A stretch of 59,742 nucleotides of DNA from Bdellovibrionales bacterium (GCA_018266375.1 JAFEAO010000006.1:286930-346671), one strand, 5' to 3'. Positions 38,487-47,018 are shown, counted from the stretch's first letter. Numbers and translations are program-made. Notes: generated from the letters alone by a model not told the origin.

Positions 38487-39712
38487 TACTGAATCATCCC
38501 CGAGAATTTTTGGAGGATCTTGATCTCGAGATCCACGCGGTCGGCCTGGCCCGCCTGAGAGAGCTGCGATAAATAGAGGGATGTCGGCTTCGTGCGGAGG
38601 AGAGACGCCGAATCCATGCGGTGGCGCTTCAGTAGGTCCAAGATTTGCTCGATGATGAACGCGTCTTCGGATGAACTTTGCTTGATCAAGCGCACGGCTT
38701 CATCTTTGCGCATGATGCCCTGTTTGCGATTCGAGAGGTATTCGGCGATTTTCTCGACGTGATAGCCGTCCAGTTCGCTCTCTTGCAATACCAAAAAGTC
38801 CTCGTTTACTTTGAGAGCTTTGAGCTCATCGTAAAACTGCGGAAGGTTGGCGGTGGGCGCGTTCGCGAGCCATCCCAAAAACGGATAATCGCGCGAGCGG
38901 AGCGTGAGGAACCGGATACGATCGAAAATGATCCACACGAGACTTAAGCACTGAATCATCACGAACATCCGGAGATAGCCGTAGGGATCATCCTGAGGCG
39001 CCACAATCGAGACAAACAGGGTCGCTGCGATCGCGATCCGCATCGCCTGGCCGACCTCTTTAAAGATGGTGCTGAGTTTGTCATCCGATTTGTGTACACG
39101 AAGAGTGGAATACGTGAAGAAGAGCGCGCCCAACATATCGTACTTGAGGTGCACGATATTTTGGATCGGGAGGAAATCGACGACGTAAAACGGGAGTGAT
39201 ATCCAAAGGGTGGCTAGATTCGTATTGGCAATCGAGATTTCGCCTTGAGTGAGGCCCTTGCGGACATTCTCGCATCTCATGAACGCCGTCATGAAGGTCA
39301 TAAAGAGCGTGAGATGGGCGATATACGGAATTCGGAGAAATCCTCCGGGTCCGAGATTGCCGGTGAGAGCGCCAAGCCAAAACACGATCGTGGTCGTCAC
39401 GAAGTAGAGCTTCATCGGTTTTGTCATGTGACGTTTCATGAGCGTCTCCGCGAACACCGCGTAAATCATCGGGAGGAGAGGACCTAACGAATCGATAAAC
39501 ATCCGCAGGCCAACTGGCTCATGGAAGTACCAATACAGGCAGCGGGCAAAAAGCCCGACCGAAAACAGCGCAAGCATTACGGCAAGAGTGTTCTCCATGT
39601 AGTTTCTGTTCCGTTGCCGGAGAAGGAAGGCATAATAGTAACCGACACCCAATACTCCGACCAAATGGGTGGCCATATTTGTGATTTCAACAATCGAGTA
39701 AGGCGCGTTCAT
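38486..39712 (-). CDS. Multi-pass membrane protein with cytoplasmic C-terminal domain
   Basis: A 408-residue protein with about seven or eight hydrophobic helices in the first 270 residues (VGVLGVGYYYAFLL, TLAVMLALFSVGLF, LYFVTTTIVFWLGAL, MFVMIQCLSLVWIIFDRI). A soluble, charged and helical C-terminal part of about 140 residues follows. The architecture resembles 7TM sensor modules, but no kinase, GGDEF or other output domain follows. It could be a receptor, a transporter or a membrane anchor for the other operon enzymes. The start ATG overlaps the stop of the E1-like gene as ATGA. Confidence 0.72.
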   Translation of the reverse strand: MNAPYSIVEITNMATHLVGVLGVGYYYAFLLRQRNRNYMENTLAVMLALFSVGLFARCLYWYFHEPVGLRMFIDSLGPLLPMIYAVFAETLMKRHMTKPMKLYFVTTTIVFWLGALTGNLGPGGFLRIPYIAHLTLFMTFMTAFMRCENVRKGLTQGEISIANTNLATLWISLPFYVVDFLPIQNIVHLKYDMLGALFFTYSTLRVHKSDDKLSTIFKEVGQAMRIAIAATLFVSIVAPQDDPYGYLRMFVMIQCLSLVWIIFDRIRFLTLRSRDYPFLGWLANAPTANLPQFYDELKALKVNEDFLVLQESELDGYHVEKIAEYLSNRKQGIMRKDEAVRLIKQSSSEDAFIIEQILDLLKRHRMDSASLLRTKPTSLYLSQLSQAGQADRVDLEIKILQKFSGMIQ

Positions 39713-40590
39713 GTCGATTTATCCATCAAGTAGTTAAGCGCGATCCGGGCGCCGTATTTGGTGACGGTGGCCACCGGCTTTAGTTGCGGGTGTTCCACCT
39801 TGTTCTTCCGCGGGTTAAAAAAGTAGCCTTCGTTGGTCGTACTGGTCTCATGTCCGGTGAGGATATAATAGACTTCGTACGCCATGAGCGTGCCGGTCAT
39901 GATCACCATTGGAGCCATCGAGATGCGGGCGCGAGATCCCTTCATCATTTCGCTCACGATATCGAGGTGCACTTCACTCAAAGACGAGCTTTGAGAGAGT
40001 ACGAATTCAAACTCCCGGCGTTTGCACACGTCGAGCATGTCCGGCGTGATGTTTTTCCAGTGGATGCCTCGAGTCGGATAGTTAAAGCGTTCTTCGGGGC
40101 GTGGGTCCGTGGGTTTGACCACAAACACCGACGGATTTGCCGCCGTGTAAGCATCGATCACGGTCGCATCGTAAATTTTAGCTTTGCGGTAGAGTTCGAT
40201 TCCGCTCGCGAGGTCGTCCATTCCGTTGACCACGACATCCGTATCTTGGAGAATCGTGCCGAGGTGATCAATCCAGTCCGCACCGTAGACGGTGACCTGG
40301 CACTCCGGGTTGATGAGCTTGATGGCTTCAGCGGTCGACTGCGCCTTGGACTTGCCGATGGTGTTCAAATTCGCGAACACCTGGCGGTTCAAGTTACTGA
40401 CTTCGAACTCGTCTTGATCCGCGATGATAAAACGGCCAACGCCCAAGCGCACTAAGTTTTGAATGCACGCGCCACCCATTCCGCCGACGCCCACGACAAA
40501 CACGGTGCCATCGCGCAGACGCTGCTGCTCCTCGGGATTTACAAATCCGAGGTTACGCTTGGTCATTTCTGCATAATTAAAGAGAGACAT
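39709..40590 (-). CDS. E1-like/ThiF-family adenylating enzyme
   Basis: A 293-residue protein of the ThiF/MoeB/UBA superfamily. The nucleotide site is VVGVGGMGGACIQNLVRLGV (GVGGMGG at 34-40), with acidic Asp58/Asp60 and the arginine motif NLNRQ (66-70). The adenylate-binding region continues with GKSKAQSTAEAIKLINPEC and VNGMDDLASG. The paired CxxC zinc motifs of ThiF and MoeB are absent, and no obvious catalytic cysteine loop stands out, so it may only adenylate a carboxylate. A very strong GGAGGAGG site sets the ATG at 40590, inside the end of the upstream gene (14-base overlap). Which ubiquitin-like or small substrate it activates is unknown. Confidence 0.85.
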   Translation of the reverse strand: MSLFNYAEMTKRNLGFVNPEEQQRLRDGTVFVVGVGGMGGACIQNLVRLGVGRFIIADQDEFEVSNLNRQVFANLNTIGKSKAQSTAEAIKLINPECQVTVYGADWIDHLGTILQDTDVVVNGMDDLASGIELYRKAKIYDATVIDAYTAANPSVFVVKPTDPRPEERFNYPTRGIHWKNITPDMLDVCKRREFEFVLSQSSSLSEVHLDIVSEMMKGSRARISMAPMVIMTGTLMAYEVYYILTGHETSTTNEGYFFNPRKNKVEHPQLKPVATVTKYGARIALNYLMDKST

Positions 40591-41644
40591 CTTGAGCCTC
40601 CTCCGCGCCGAAATCTTTGGCTGTTGTGCCGAGGTTCGATGCGCCCGCAGCCGGTTGACGGCGTTTTTTAACTTCCGCACGCAAACCCGGAACGTTCACC
40701 GCGATCGCTGGGCGGAGTTCGCCGTACTGTGTGTCCGGAGACAACCAGCGGATCACGGGAAGAGCCAGGGACTCAAGGAGCAAGTAGATGGCCTTGCCCG
40801 CAAGTTGCTTAAAGGATTCTGGTGGAGCGTAGTGAGTGGTAACGTACAAGAACGTCGCGAGGTTGATCCGACCGATTTGCAAGAAATCATCGCCGCGCTC
40901 GTAGTTCAAATGCTTGAGGCAGAAATCATTGTATGCGGTATTCCGATGGTGAGCGGTTTCTTCGAATTTCTTTTTGAGATTGTCCGAGCCGCCGGTGTAG
41001 GCGTTCGTGATGACAAACATCTCCTCGTCAAAACCCGCTTCCTTACCGACACCGAAGACGTTTCTAAACTTCGACATGATTTCGCGCGCGATCGTCAAAT
41101 GCTCGAACGAGCGACGAGCATTTTTGCGGATACTGGGGAACGGATCAGAGCAGCTCTCGGCCACCATCCCGATGATCGCCGGAACTTGAGTGACGTTACT
41201 GATCCAGATCGGACACAATCGGTTGCGGAAGAAGAGGAGGAAAGTGGTGAGGCCGTAAAGCGTCCACGAGAAGCCCTTGGCGCGGCAGTTCGGGTCGACG
41301 ACAACGAGACCCAAGTGGTACACATCGACGATTTGGCCCGAAACCTCGCACGGCATGACGGCAAGGGCGTTAAACGCGACTGGATCACCGGTTTTTACGT
41401 CGGTGATGAGGGTGACGATCGTGCGATCAAGCGCTTCTTTAGTGCCTTGAACGATACCGTAATCGAAGTTGCCTTTGCCGAGCTTGCTCACGACGGCTCG
41501 GAGATTCTTGACGAGCTCGGCTTGTTGCTCCTGGGCCATCCAAAGGCCCGGCTTCTCGACGATCCAAACCTTAAAACGACTTTTATCCGTGATGAATTTG
41601 AAGTCAATGTAGCGACTGCGGAGTGGGGCAATCCAGTTCATCAT
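40577..41644 (-). CDS. GNAT-like enzyme, first gene of the E1-nitroreductase operon
   Basis: A 355-residue protein of an unrecognised family. The centre resembles an acyl-CoA-binding GNAT motif: DVYHLGLVVVDPNCRAKGFS, the V-x-P-x-x-R-x-x-G pattern, followed by a hydrophobic helix. N-acyl amino-acid or autoinducer-synthase-like folds would be alternatives. The C-terminal part has EETAHHRNTAYNDFCLKHL and a short hydrophobic stretch (FKQLAGKAIYLLLESLALPVI). Start is ATG 41644, with AAAGGTG about 10 bases upstream. The gene opens the operon. Confidence 0.65.
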   Translation of the reverse strand: MMNWIAPLRSRYIDFKFITDKSRFKVWIVEKPGLWMAQEQQAELVKNLRAVVSKLGKGNFDYGIVQGTKEALDRTIVTLITDVKTGDPVAFNALAVMPCEVSGQIVDVYHLGLVVVDPNCRAKGFSWTLYGLTTFLLFFRNRLCPIWISNVTQVPAIIGMVAESCSDPFPSIRKNARRSFEHLTIAREIMSKFRNVFGVGKEAGFDEEMFVITNAYTGGSDNLKKKFEETAHHRNTAYNDFCLKHLNYERGDDFLQIGRINLATFLYVTTHYAPPESFKQLAGKAIYLLLESLALPVIRWLSPDTQYGELRPAIAVNVPGLRAEVKKRRQPAAGASNLGTTAKDFGAEEAQDVSL

Positions 41645-41646
41645 AA

Positions 41647-41733
41647 TCAAAGCACCTTTAAGTATTCAATCAGATCGGCTTTCTGATCTTCGGAGACCGC
41701 CTCGCGGTAAGGAAGGTCACACGCCCAAAAACA
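41647..41733 (-). pseudogene. Remnant resembling a cytochrome c C-terminus
   Basis: Between an in-frame TAA and a TGA three bases before the next gene lies an open frame of 28 codons ending CDLPYREAVSEDQKADLIEYL plus three residues. The EDQKADLIEYLK pattern is the typical last helix of c-type cytochromes. There is no haem motif, start codon or ribosome site upstream, so it looks like the tail of a deleted gene. Its last codons supply the ribosome site of the operon's first gene. Confidence 0.4.
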
Positions 41734-41855
41734 TTATCGGAGTGTAACCTTTTCGTCGGATTTATTCAATAATATGTGTGTAAATGAAGACCCCGGCGAG
41801 AGGCTATTTGAGCATCCTCGCAGTGAATTTCAACGACGATCGTTGCAATTTTGAG
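41734..41855. other. Gap upstream of the E1 operon
   Basis: About 120 bases with no gene. On the minus strand GATAAT lies near 41740 and TATTAT near 41772, possible -10 boxes for the E1 operon, without convincing -35 partners. A CAACGA-CGATCGTTG near-palindrome lies at about 41830, close to the rdgB stop. Confidence 0.25.
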
Positions 41856-42494
41856 TTACGGACGGGCGAGGACGATGTCTTTGGCTTTCATCTCTTGCAT
41901 CAGTTGCTTAAGCGCGGTCGCGCGATGGGATATCTCGTTCTTCTTTTGAGGTCCGAGTTCGGCGAGAGATTGGGTAAATCCTTTGGGAATGAAGAGCGGG
42001 TCGTAGCCAAAACCTTGCGCGCCTTTGATCTCGGTCGCGATGGTTCCCTCGAGTGTCCCGATCGTGTGGACGAGAACTCCTTCGATGACGAGCGCGAGGT
42101 GACACACAAAACGCGCCGTACGCTTGTTTGCAGGGACGTCCTTTAGCTCTTCGAGGAGTTTTTTGTTGTTGGCCTGATCTTGTGTCTCGTCCGCGCGCGG
42201 GATCGCGTAGCGGTGAGATTTTACGCCCGGGCGTCCTTGAAGCGCGTCGACTTCGAGACCGGAGTCGTCGGCTAGGCAAGGGTAGTGGCAGCCGTGGTTG
42301 GCAGCGCGGGCTTTGGCGACGCAGTTATCGTAGTAGTGATCCGAGGTTTCGAAGAGTCCGAGTTTGTCGGCGTTACGAATCGCCTTATTGGCAGGAATAA
42401 GTTCGATACCCGGATACGGGACGAGGAGCGTTTGTACTTCTTCGAATTTGTGGCGGTTGGTGGAAGCCAATACGATGGAGTGAGCCTGTCTCAT
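41856..42494 (-). CDS. rdgB: XTP/dITP diphosphatase (RdgB/HAM1)
   Basis: The enzyme removes non-canonical purine nucleotides such as ITP, dITP and XTP. The product (212 residues) has LASTNRHKFEEV at the N-terminus and DDSGLEVDALQGRPGVKSHRYA in the middle. GFGYDPLFIPKGFTQSLAELG and the end motif EISHRATALKQL follow. The family length is normal. It follows the lipoprotein gene at 42506 by 11 bases on the same strand, so the two probably share a transcript, with the lipoprotein first. Confidence 0.95.
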   Translation of the reverse strand: MRQAHSIVLASTNRHKFEEVQTLLVPYPGIELIPANKAIRNADKLGLFETSDHYYDNCVAKARAANHGCHYPCLADDSGLEVDALQGRPGVKSHRYAIPRADETQDQANNKKLLEELKDVPANKRTARFVCHLALVIEGVLVHTIGTLEGTIATEIKGAQGFGYDPLFIPKGFTQSLAELGPQKKNEISHRATALKQLMQEMKAKDIVLARP

Positions 42495-42505
42495 AGGCTT
42501 TGATC

Positions 42506-43213
42506 TTACTCAAAGTGGACGAGATATTCTAGCTTCTTGATGCGAGTTGCGTCGGTCATATTGAGAATGCCGGTGCGGACCCAAGTGTCGAACAAAGTCG
42601 ATGCGGCGTTTAATTCGTCGGTATCGCAACCGGCGCCGTTTGCATAACAGGTCGCGAGACGCTGTAAATCGCCGGCACAGTCGCCGGCAAGTTCGCGCGA
42701 GTAATAAAAATCGAGGGAGAGGCTGCCTTTCACCGGTGACTTCGAACCGTCGCCGAAAGTGACCGTGCCACCGTGAGTATCGTCGAATGAACCGGCTTGT
42801 GCGACCGAGATCCAAGTCTGGCAATCCGGGCTCGACCAAAACTGGGTGGGAAGCGTGGAGTAACCTTCGCCGATCGTTCCGTCGTCTTTGATCGTGGTCG
42901 AGAGATAGTTCGTTTGATTCATACCCACAAACATCGGGGATTGAGTGAGGTCTTTAGGAACGATGAAATAAACGGGGTTGGTAAACGTGTTGCGGATATT
43001 CGAAGGAATCGAGATCAGGGGTGCATTGTTGTTTTGATTGCCGGTATTGTTGGTGTAGGTGACCGCGGTCTCGAACGTTCTCGCCTGAGTGAAATAGAGA
43101 TCGATGGATCGGTACTGACTTTGCGTCGGTTCCGCATAGTTTCCAAATCGGCATCCACTCGCGGAGATGACCAGTAAGCAGTAACCCAAGATGAAAGAAG
43201 TCCGTTTAAACAT
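42506..43213 (-). CDS. Predicted lipoprotein of unknown function
   Basis: A 235-residue protein with signal peptide MFKRTSFILGYCLLVISASGC; the lipobox SASGC predicts lipidation at Cys21. The mature part has PTQSQYRSIDLYFTQARTFE, Asn/Thr-rich stretches and paired cysteines near the end (CAGDLQRLATCYANGAGC). It resembles the lipoproteins at 3201 and 47107 only in general style. It is upstream of rdgB in the same operon. Its promoter must lie between 43214 and the large inverted repeat at 43285. Confidence 0.78.
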   Translation of the reverse strand: MFKRTSFILGYCLLVISASGCRFGNYAEPTQSQYRSIDLYFTQARTFETAVTYTNNTGNQNNNAPLISIPSNIRNTFTNPVYFIVPKDLTQSPMFVGMNQTNYLSTTIKDDGTIGEGYSTLPTQFWSSPDCQTWISVAQAGSFDDTHGGTVTFGDGSKSPVKGSLSLDFYYSRELAGDCAGDLQRLATCYANGAGCDTDELNAASTLFDTWVRTGILNMTDATRIKKLEYLVHFE

Positions 43214-43284
43214 AATGAGAATCCGTCCTCACCTGTCTGGTCGGTAGTCCGTGCTCCAGATTGAATGGGCAATTGTTGCCTGCA

Positions 43285-43394
43285 GAGGTCACCCCGTACT
43301 TTTTGTTGAGACTTGCGTCATAATAAAATGTTGTGATAACAGCGCATCGGTTAAATAATGACGCAAGTCTCAACAAAAAGTACGGGGTGACCTC
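43285..43394. repeat. 37-bp perfect inverted repeat with 36-bp spacer
   Basis: The arm 43285-43321 is the exact reverse complement of 43358-43394. It begins GAGGTCACC and ends GCGTCAT; the 36-base spacer is AT-rich. The element lies between two divergent genes, so it is not a terminator of either. No obvious target duplication flanks it. It could be a small MITE-like element, a folded RNA or a large operator. Confidence 0.9.
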
Positions 43395-43426
43395 CGAAGG
43401 CTGACAAAAAATTTTCGGTTTTGCTG

Positions 43427-43456
43427 TTGTACTAGTGTCATTGCTCTGACTACAAT
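43427..43456 (+). promoter_or_regulatory. Promoter of the phospholipase D gene
   Basis: TTGTAC (43427-43432) and TACAAT (43451-43456) are 18 bases apart, followed by an AAGGGGG ribosome site and the ATG at 43473. Transcription would start about ten bases before the ribosome site. Confidence 0.6.
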
Positions 43457-43472
43457 TTTTCAAGGGGGATAC

Positions 43473-44663
43473 ATGAAGTTTAAACTTTGGCTACGGATTG
43501 CCTTTGTTTTCGCGACTTTCAGCACTCAATTCACCACGGCAAAGGCCGAGGGTACTGAAAAGTTTTATGAAAACGCGAGCAGTAATAATGCTCTGTTAAA
43601 CCTTCTCAAAAACACCAAAAAGACACTCGATATCGAGATCTACCAGATGGACGACCAGGATGTGCACGCTGCGCTCCGGGCCGCGCTCGCCCGTGGGGTA
43701 AAGATCCGCATCATCCAGGAGCCGCGCCCGGCGGGTGGCGGATGCCTGATCTTCAGTAGCCCGGTAGCGGCGGATAACCCAGGCTGTGTCGCAAACAAAA
43801 AGTTGATCGCCGATGTTCGTAAAGCGGGTGGAACTTACGTTCCGTTCAATAAAGAGCTCTGCGGTAAACCGAACTCAAACTGCTTCGAGCACGGCAAGAT
43901 GGTGATCTCGGATAACCAGTACGTGCTTCTGAGCACCGGAAACTTCAATTCGACCAATCTTTGTAACGCGCATTTTAATCCGGCGAAATGCAATCGCGAT
44001 TACTCGGTTCTAACCTGGGATCCGGGTTCGGTTCGGACGCTTGCGACGATTTTTGCGGCTGACCTGAAGAGCGTTCCGTATGACTTGGGAGCGATCCTGG
44101 CGAGCAATGAAGCCGCGAAGATCACCGTGAGTCCTTACTCGATGAAGCCGCTTGTGGAGTTCATCCGTTCGGCGAAGCAATTGATCCAAGTTCAAAACCA
44201 ATATCTGAAAGATCCGGAACTGAACCAAGCTTTGATGGAAGCCGCCCAACGCGGAATCAAAGTCTACGTGCAAACCGCCAGTATCTGCGCTTTCGGTAGG
44301 CCATCGGCGAGTGAAGGAGCCGCGTGGACCCGCATCTACACCCTGTTTGATCAGTCCAAGGTGCAGACTCGCGCTTTTACCCAATCGATTAAAGTCGGAG
44401 GGCGCAAAGGCTACCTCCACGCAAAAGCGATTCTGGTCGACAGCGTTCGCGCTTGGGTGGGTTCAGTCAACGGTTCTACGACTTCGATCACCGACAACCG
44501 TGAATACGGAATCTTCATCAACGATGAAGTCGAAGCGCTTAAGCTCGGCGGATTCATGAAATCCGACTTCCTTGATCCAGGTGCCGAAACTTGGAAAGAA
44601 AGCCTTCAGTGCAAAAAAGACTTCGGTAGGGGTGAACCGAATGGCGGCGCCGGACTTTACTAA
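43473..44663 (+). CDS. Exported phospholipase D-like protein
   Basis: A 396-residue protein with signal peptide MKFKLWLRIAFVFATFSTQF (processing near AKA). Two HKD motifs of the PLD superfamily follow: HGKMVISD with a following GNFN, and HAKAILVD with a following GSVNGS. These two make one active site. The region LEIYQM to RPAGGGCLIF and a CFEHG cysteine suggest a disulfide. Targets may be phospholipids or nucleic acid in the periplasm or outside the cell; family members do either. Strong ribosome site AAGGGGG before the ATG. The MFS gene follows 26 bases later and may be cotranscribed. Confidence 0.9.
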   Translation: MKFKLWLRIAFVFATFSTQFTTAKAEGTEKFYENASSNNALLNLLKNTKKTLDIEIYQMDDQDVHAALRAALARGVKIRIIQEPRPAGGGCLIFSSPVAADNPGCVANKKLIADVRKAGGTYVPFNKELCGKPNSNCFEHGKMVISDNQYVLLSTGNFNSTNLCNAHFNPAKCNRDYSVLTWDPGSVRTLATIFAADLKSVPYDLGAILASNEAAKITVSPYSMKPLVEFIRSAKQLIQVQNQYLKDPELNQALMEAAQRGIKVYVQTASICAFGRPSASEGAAWTRIYTLFDQSKVQTRAFTQSIKVGGRKGYLHAKAILVDSVRAWVGSVNGSTTSITDNREYGIFINDEVEALKLGGFMKSDFLDPGAETWKESLQCKKDFGRGEPNGGAGLY

Positions 44664-44689
44664 GTCCTCAGTCGCGGAGACAAGGTCCG

Positions 44690-45889
44690 TTGAAGACAAA
44701 TTTCTACTGGCTGGTATCGGCTAGATTCCTCTTCGTCTTAGGCGTCCAAGTGCAAGCCGTTTTGATGGGTTGGCAGATGTACGATCTGACCAAGGACCCG
44801 TTGCAACTCGGACTCATCGGTTTGACGGCTGCGATCCCGGCGCTTTCGCTCGCGCTCTTCGCCGGTTGGCTCGTCGATCGATTCAATCCGATTCGCTTTT
44901 ACCAATGCACGATCATCTTGAGCGGGATCTCGATGCTGATTTCGTGGCATGCGACTGATGCGATGCATTTGTATCTGGCGGCGTTCACCACAGGCTTAGC
45001 CAGGTCTTTTACCGGTCCCTCCGTCAACGCAGTCGTCCCTCGCATCGTAACACGCGAAGAACTGAAGCGGGGTTCGGCGTGGACGACAACTGCATTCAAG
45101 TCGGCGACCGTGATCGGCCCGGGTGTGGCCGGCGTGTTGCTCGCGATTCGCGGTTATGATTACCCCTACATGCTCGCTATCGGCGCACTCGTTGGAGCAT
45201 CGATTAGCGTGATCCTGACCAAGTATCGCCATGTTCCGGCACCGGTGGCGCGCAAAGTGGAGTCCGGCGTAAAAGAGACCTTTTTTCAAGAATTACTGGT
45301 CGGCAGTCGTTACGTCTTTAGTCATCCGCTTCTACTTGCGGCTCTCAGTCTTGATATGTTTGCAGTGCTCTTCGGTGGCGTGACGGCGCTTCTCCCGATT
45401 TATGCGGCTGAGATTTTGCATGAAGGACCGCGAGGCTTGGGACTTTTAAGGGCGGCTCCGGCGGCAGGCGCGATATTCATGAGCGTCTATCTCATCCGTA
45501 AGCCGATTACCGGGAACGCGGGTCGCAAACTGATGTATAGCGTGCTCGGATTCGGGTTTTGTATTTTGGTGTTCGGGGTTTCGCGCGATTTGTATCTCTC
45601 GATGATGGCGCTGGCACTCTCGGGTGCGTTCGACAGCGTCAGCATGGTGGTGCGTGGAGCGATCGTGCAACTTTGCTCGCCCGAACACATGCGTGGCCGG
45701 ATCGCGGCCGTGAATTCGATCTTTATCGGATCATCGAACGAAATTGGTGAGTTTGAATCGGGTTTGGCCGCAAGCTATATGGGCACGGTTCCATCAGTGA
45801 TTTTTGGCGGCAGCATGACTCTGCTCACGGTCGTGATGGTCTTTTGGAAAGCGAAAGGACTTCGCAATCTCGATCTCGCGAAGATTTAA
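44690..45889 (+). CDS. MFS transporter, EntS/multidrug-efflux type
   Basis: A 399-residue integral membrane protein with about 12 helices. The family loop GWLVDRFNPIRFYQ between helices 2 and 3 corresponds to the G-x-x-x-D-R-x-G signature. It begins with TTG 44690 behind AAGG. A later loop RAAPAAGAIFMSVYLIRKP and a central CSPEHMRGRIAAVNSIFIGSSNEIGEFE match the EntS-like branch (enterobactin exporter and relatives). Substrate unknown. It overlaps the convergent gene at its 3' end by four bases. Confidence 0.88.
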   Translation: MKTNFYWLVSARFLFVLGVQVQAVLMGWQMYDLTKDPLQLGLIGLTAAIPALSLALFAGWLVDRFNPIRFYQCTIILSGISMLISWHATDAMHLYLAAFTTGLARSFTGPSVNAVVPRIVTREELKRGSAWTTTAFKSATVIGPGVAGVLLAIRGYDYPYMLAIGALVGASISVILTKYRHVPAPVARKVESGVKETFFQELLVGSRYVFSHPLLLAALSLDMFAVLFGGVTALLPIYAAEILHEGPRGLGLLRAAPAAGAIFMSVYLIRKPITGNAGRKLMYSVLGFGFCILVFGVSRDLYLSMMALALSGAFDSVSMVVRGAIVQLCSPEHMRGRIAAVNSIFIGSSNEIGEFESGLAASYMGTVPSVIFGGSMTLLTVVMVFWKAKGLRNLDLAKI

Positions 45890-46281
45890 ATCTCGGCGCC
45901 GGTTTGCGCCGGATAAATCTGATCGCAAACGGCTTGGCACTCTTTGAAGTTGCGAGCGCGGCCTTCGACCGCGGCGCGCACGCCTTGGGTGTCGGCTTGA
46001 ATGTCGTGGACTGAAGCATCGCCACCGGAGACGAGATCCCAAACTTCTTTGAGCACGCCGGTGTTCATCGCTTCGAAGGCACCGCAGTTAAGCGTGATCG
46101 AGCAGGAAACCGTGCAGTGCTTGTATTTGTCGAAGGCCGGGGCTTTCATGAACGCGCGATGCTTGGCCGCCGTGAAGAGCGAGCACACCACGTTGGTTTC
46201 ATGAGCTTGATCATTAGCATCCTCGAAGGCGAGGGCATTAACGGAAGTGAGCAATACGACGATAAAAAGCGCACGAATCAT
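45886..46281 (-). CDS. Small exported cysteine-rich protein
   Basis: A 131-residue protein beginning MIRALFIVVLLTSVNALAFE, a clear signal peptide. It has an even number of cysteines in the mature part (NVVCSLFTAA, KHCTVSCSITLNCGA, FKECQAVCDQIYP), which suggests disulfides. The CTVSCSITLNCG region is distinctive, but I do not know the family. The stop overlaps the MFS stop on the other strand by four bases, so both transcripts must run into each other. An in-frame ATG 12 codons upstream would spoil the signal peptide. Confidence 0.72.
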   Translation of the reverse strand: MIRALFIVVLLTSVNALAFEDANDQAHETNVVCSLFTAAKHRAFMKAPAFDKYKHCTVSCSITLNCGAFEAMNTGVLKEVWDLVSGGDASVHDIQADTQGVRAAVEGRARNFKECQAVCDQIYPAQTGAEI

Positions 46282-46313
46282 GGCCCGCGTTATATTGAAC
46301 CGCAGGTCAAAGG

Positions 46314-47018
46314 TCAACGCTTTTTACGAGCGACATTACGCGGTTTTTTAGCGGCAGGTTTCTTCTTCGGACGGAAACGCTCAAACTCGGTCGCGCGCCA
46401 GAGATACCAGCTCGCGACGCTTCGATAGGGGCTCCAGTGATCGGCGAGTGTTTCGAGCTTCTTAGACTCGACCATCTTGCGCTTTCCAAATACCTTGCTG
46501 TAACCGTTACGGATCCCGTAATCGGTGACGGGCCAAACATCCGTCCGGCCGAAGGTAAAGAGCAGCATCATTTGCACGGTCCAAGGACCGATGCCGCGAA
46601 CGACGGTGAGAGCTGCGATGACTTCGTCGTCGCTCATCTGTTCGGCTTGCGCGCGCAGGGGGAGCTCGTTGTTTACAACCTTGGTGGCGAGATCCTGAAG
46701 CGCGCGGAACTTCGAATTTGAAAGTCCACAAGCGCGCAAGGAGGCCTCGGTCTGGCTCAAAAATTGTTCGGCCGTGAACATTTGCTCCGCGTTTCCGCAA
46801 AGCGCTTTGACCCGGCCCATGATGGCGGCTGCGGCTTTACCATGGATTTGCTGATAAAAAATTGAGCGGGCGAGGGCATCGAAGATGGATTTCTCCGGAT
46901 CGATTTCGACGGTCATCGGGCCGGCCTCGTCGATCAAGGCTGCTAAAACGGGGTCGTTTTGCTTTAAATGCTTGATGGCATCGTTGAGCTTTGGGAACTG
47001 TTTTAGTTTGCTGGACAT
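46314..47018 (-). CDS. DNA-3-methyladenine glycosylase II, AlkA-type
   Basis: A 234-residue HhH-GPD protein that removes alkylated bases from DNA. The helix-hairpin-helix is LTVVRGIGPWTVQMMLLFTF, and the catalytic aspartate follows in VWPVTDYGIRNGYSKVF. The N-terminal fragment ALARSIFYQQIHGKAAAAIM matches the family substrate pocket. The C-terminus is Lys/Arg/Ala-rich (RPKKKPAAKKPRN), a probable DNA-binding tail. It is shorter than E. coli AlkA and lacks the N-terminal domain, like the single-domain yeast-type enzymes. Confidence 0.9.
   Translation of the reverse strand: MSSKLKQFPKLNDAIKHLKQNDPVLAALIDEAGPMTVEIDPEKSIFDALARSIFYQQIHGKAAAAIMGRVKALCGNAEQMFTAEQFLSQTEASLRACGLSNSKFRALQDLATKVVNNELPLRAQAEQMSDDEVIAALTVVRGIGPWTVQMMLLFTFGRTDVWPVTDYGIRNGYSKVFGKRKMVESKKLETLADHWSPYRSVASWYLWRATEFERFRPKKKPAAKKPRNVARKKR

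Noticed and set aside
40592..41686. A 364-codon open frame opposite the first operon gene
   Set aside because: No ribosome site or motif; it also crosses the upstream remnant and is explained by the codon structure of the minus-strand gene.
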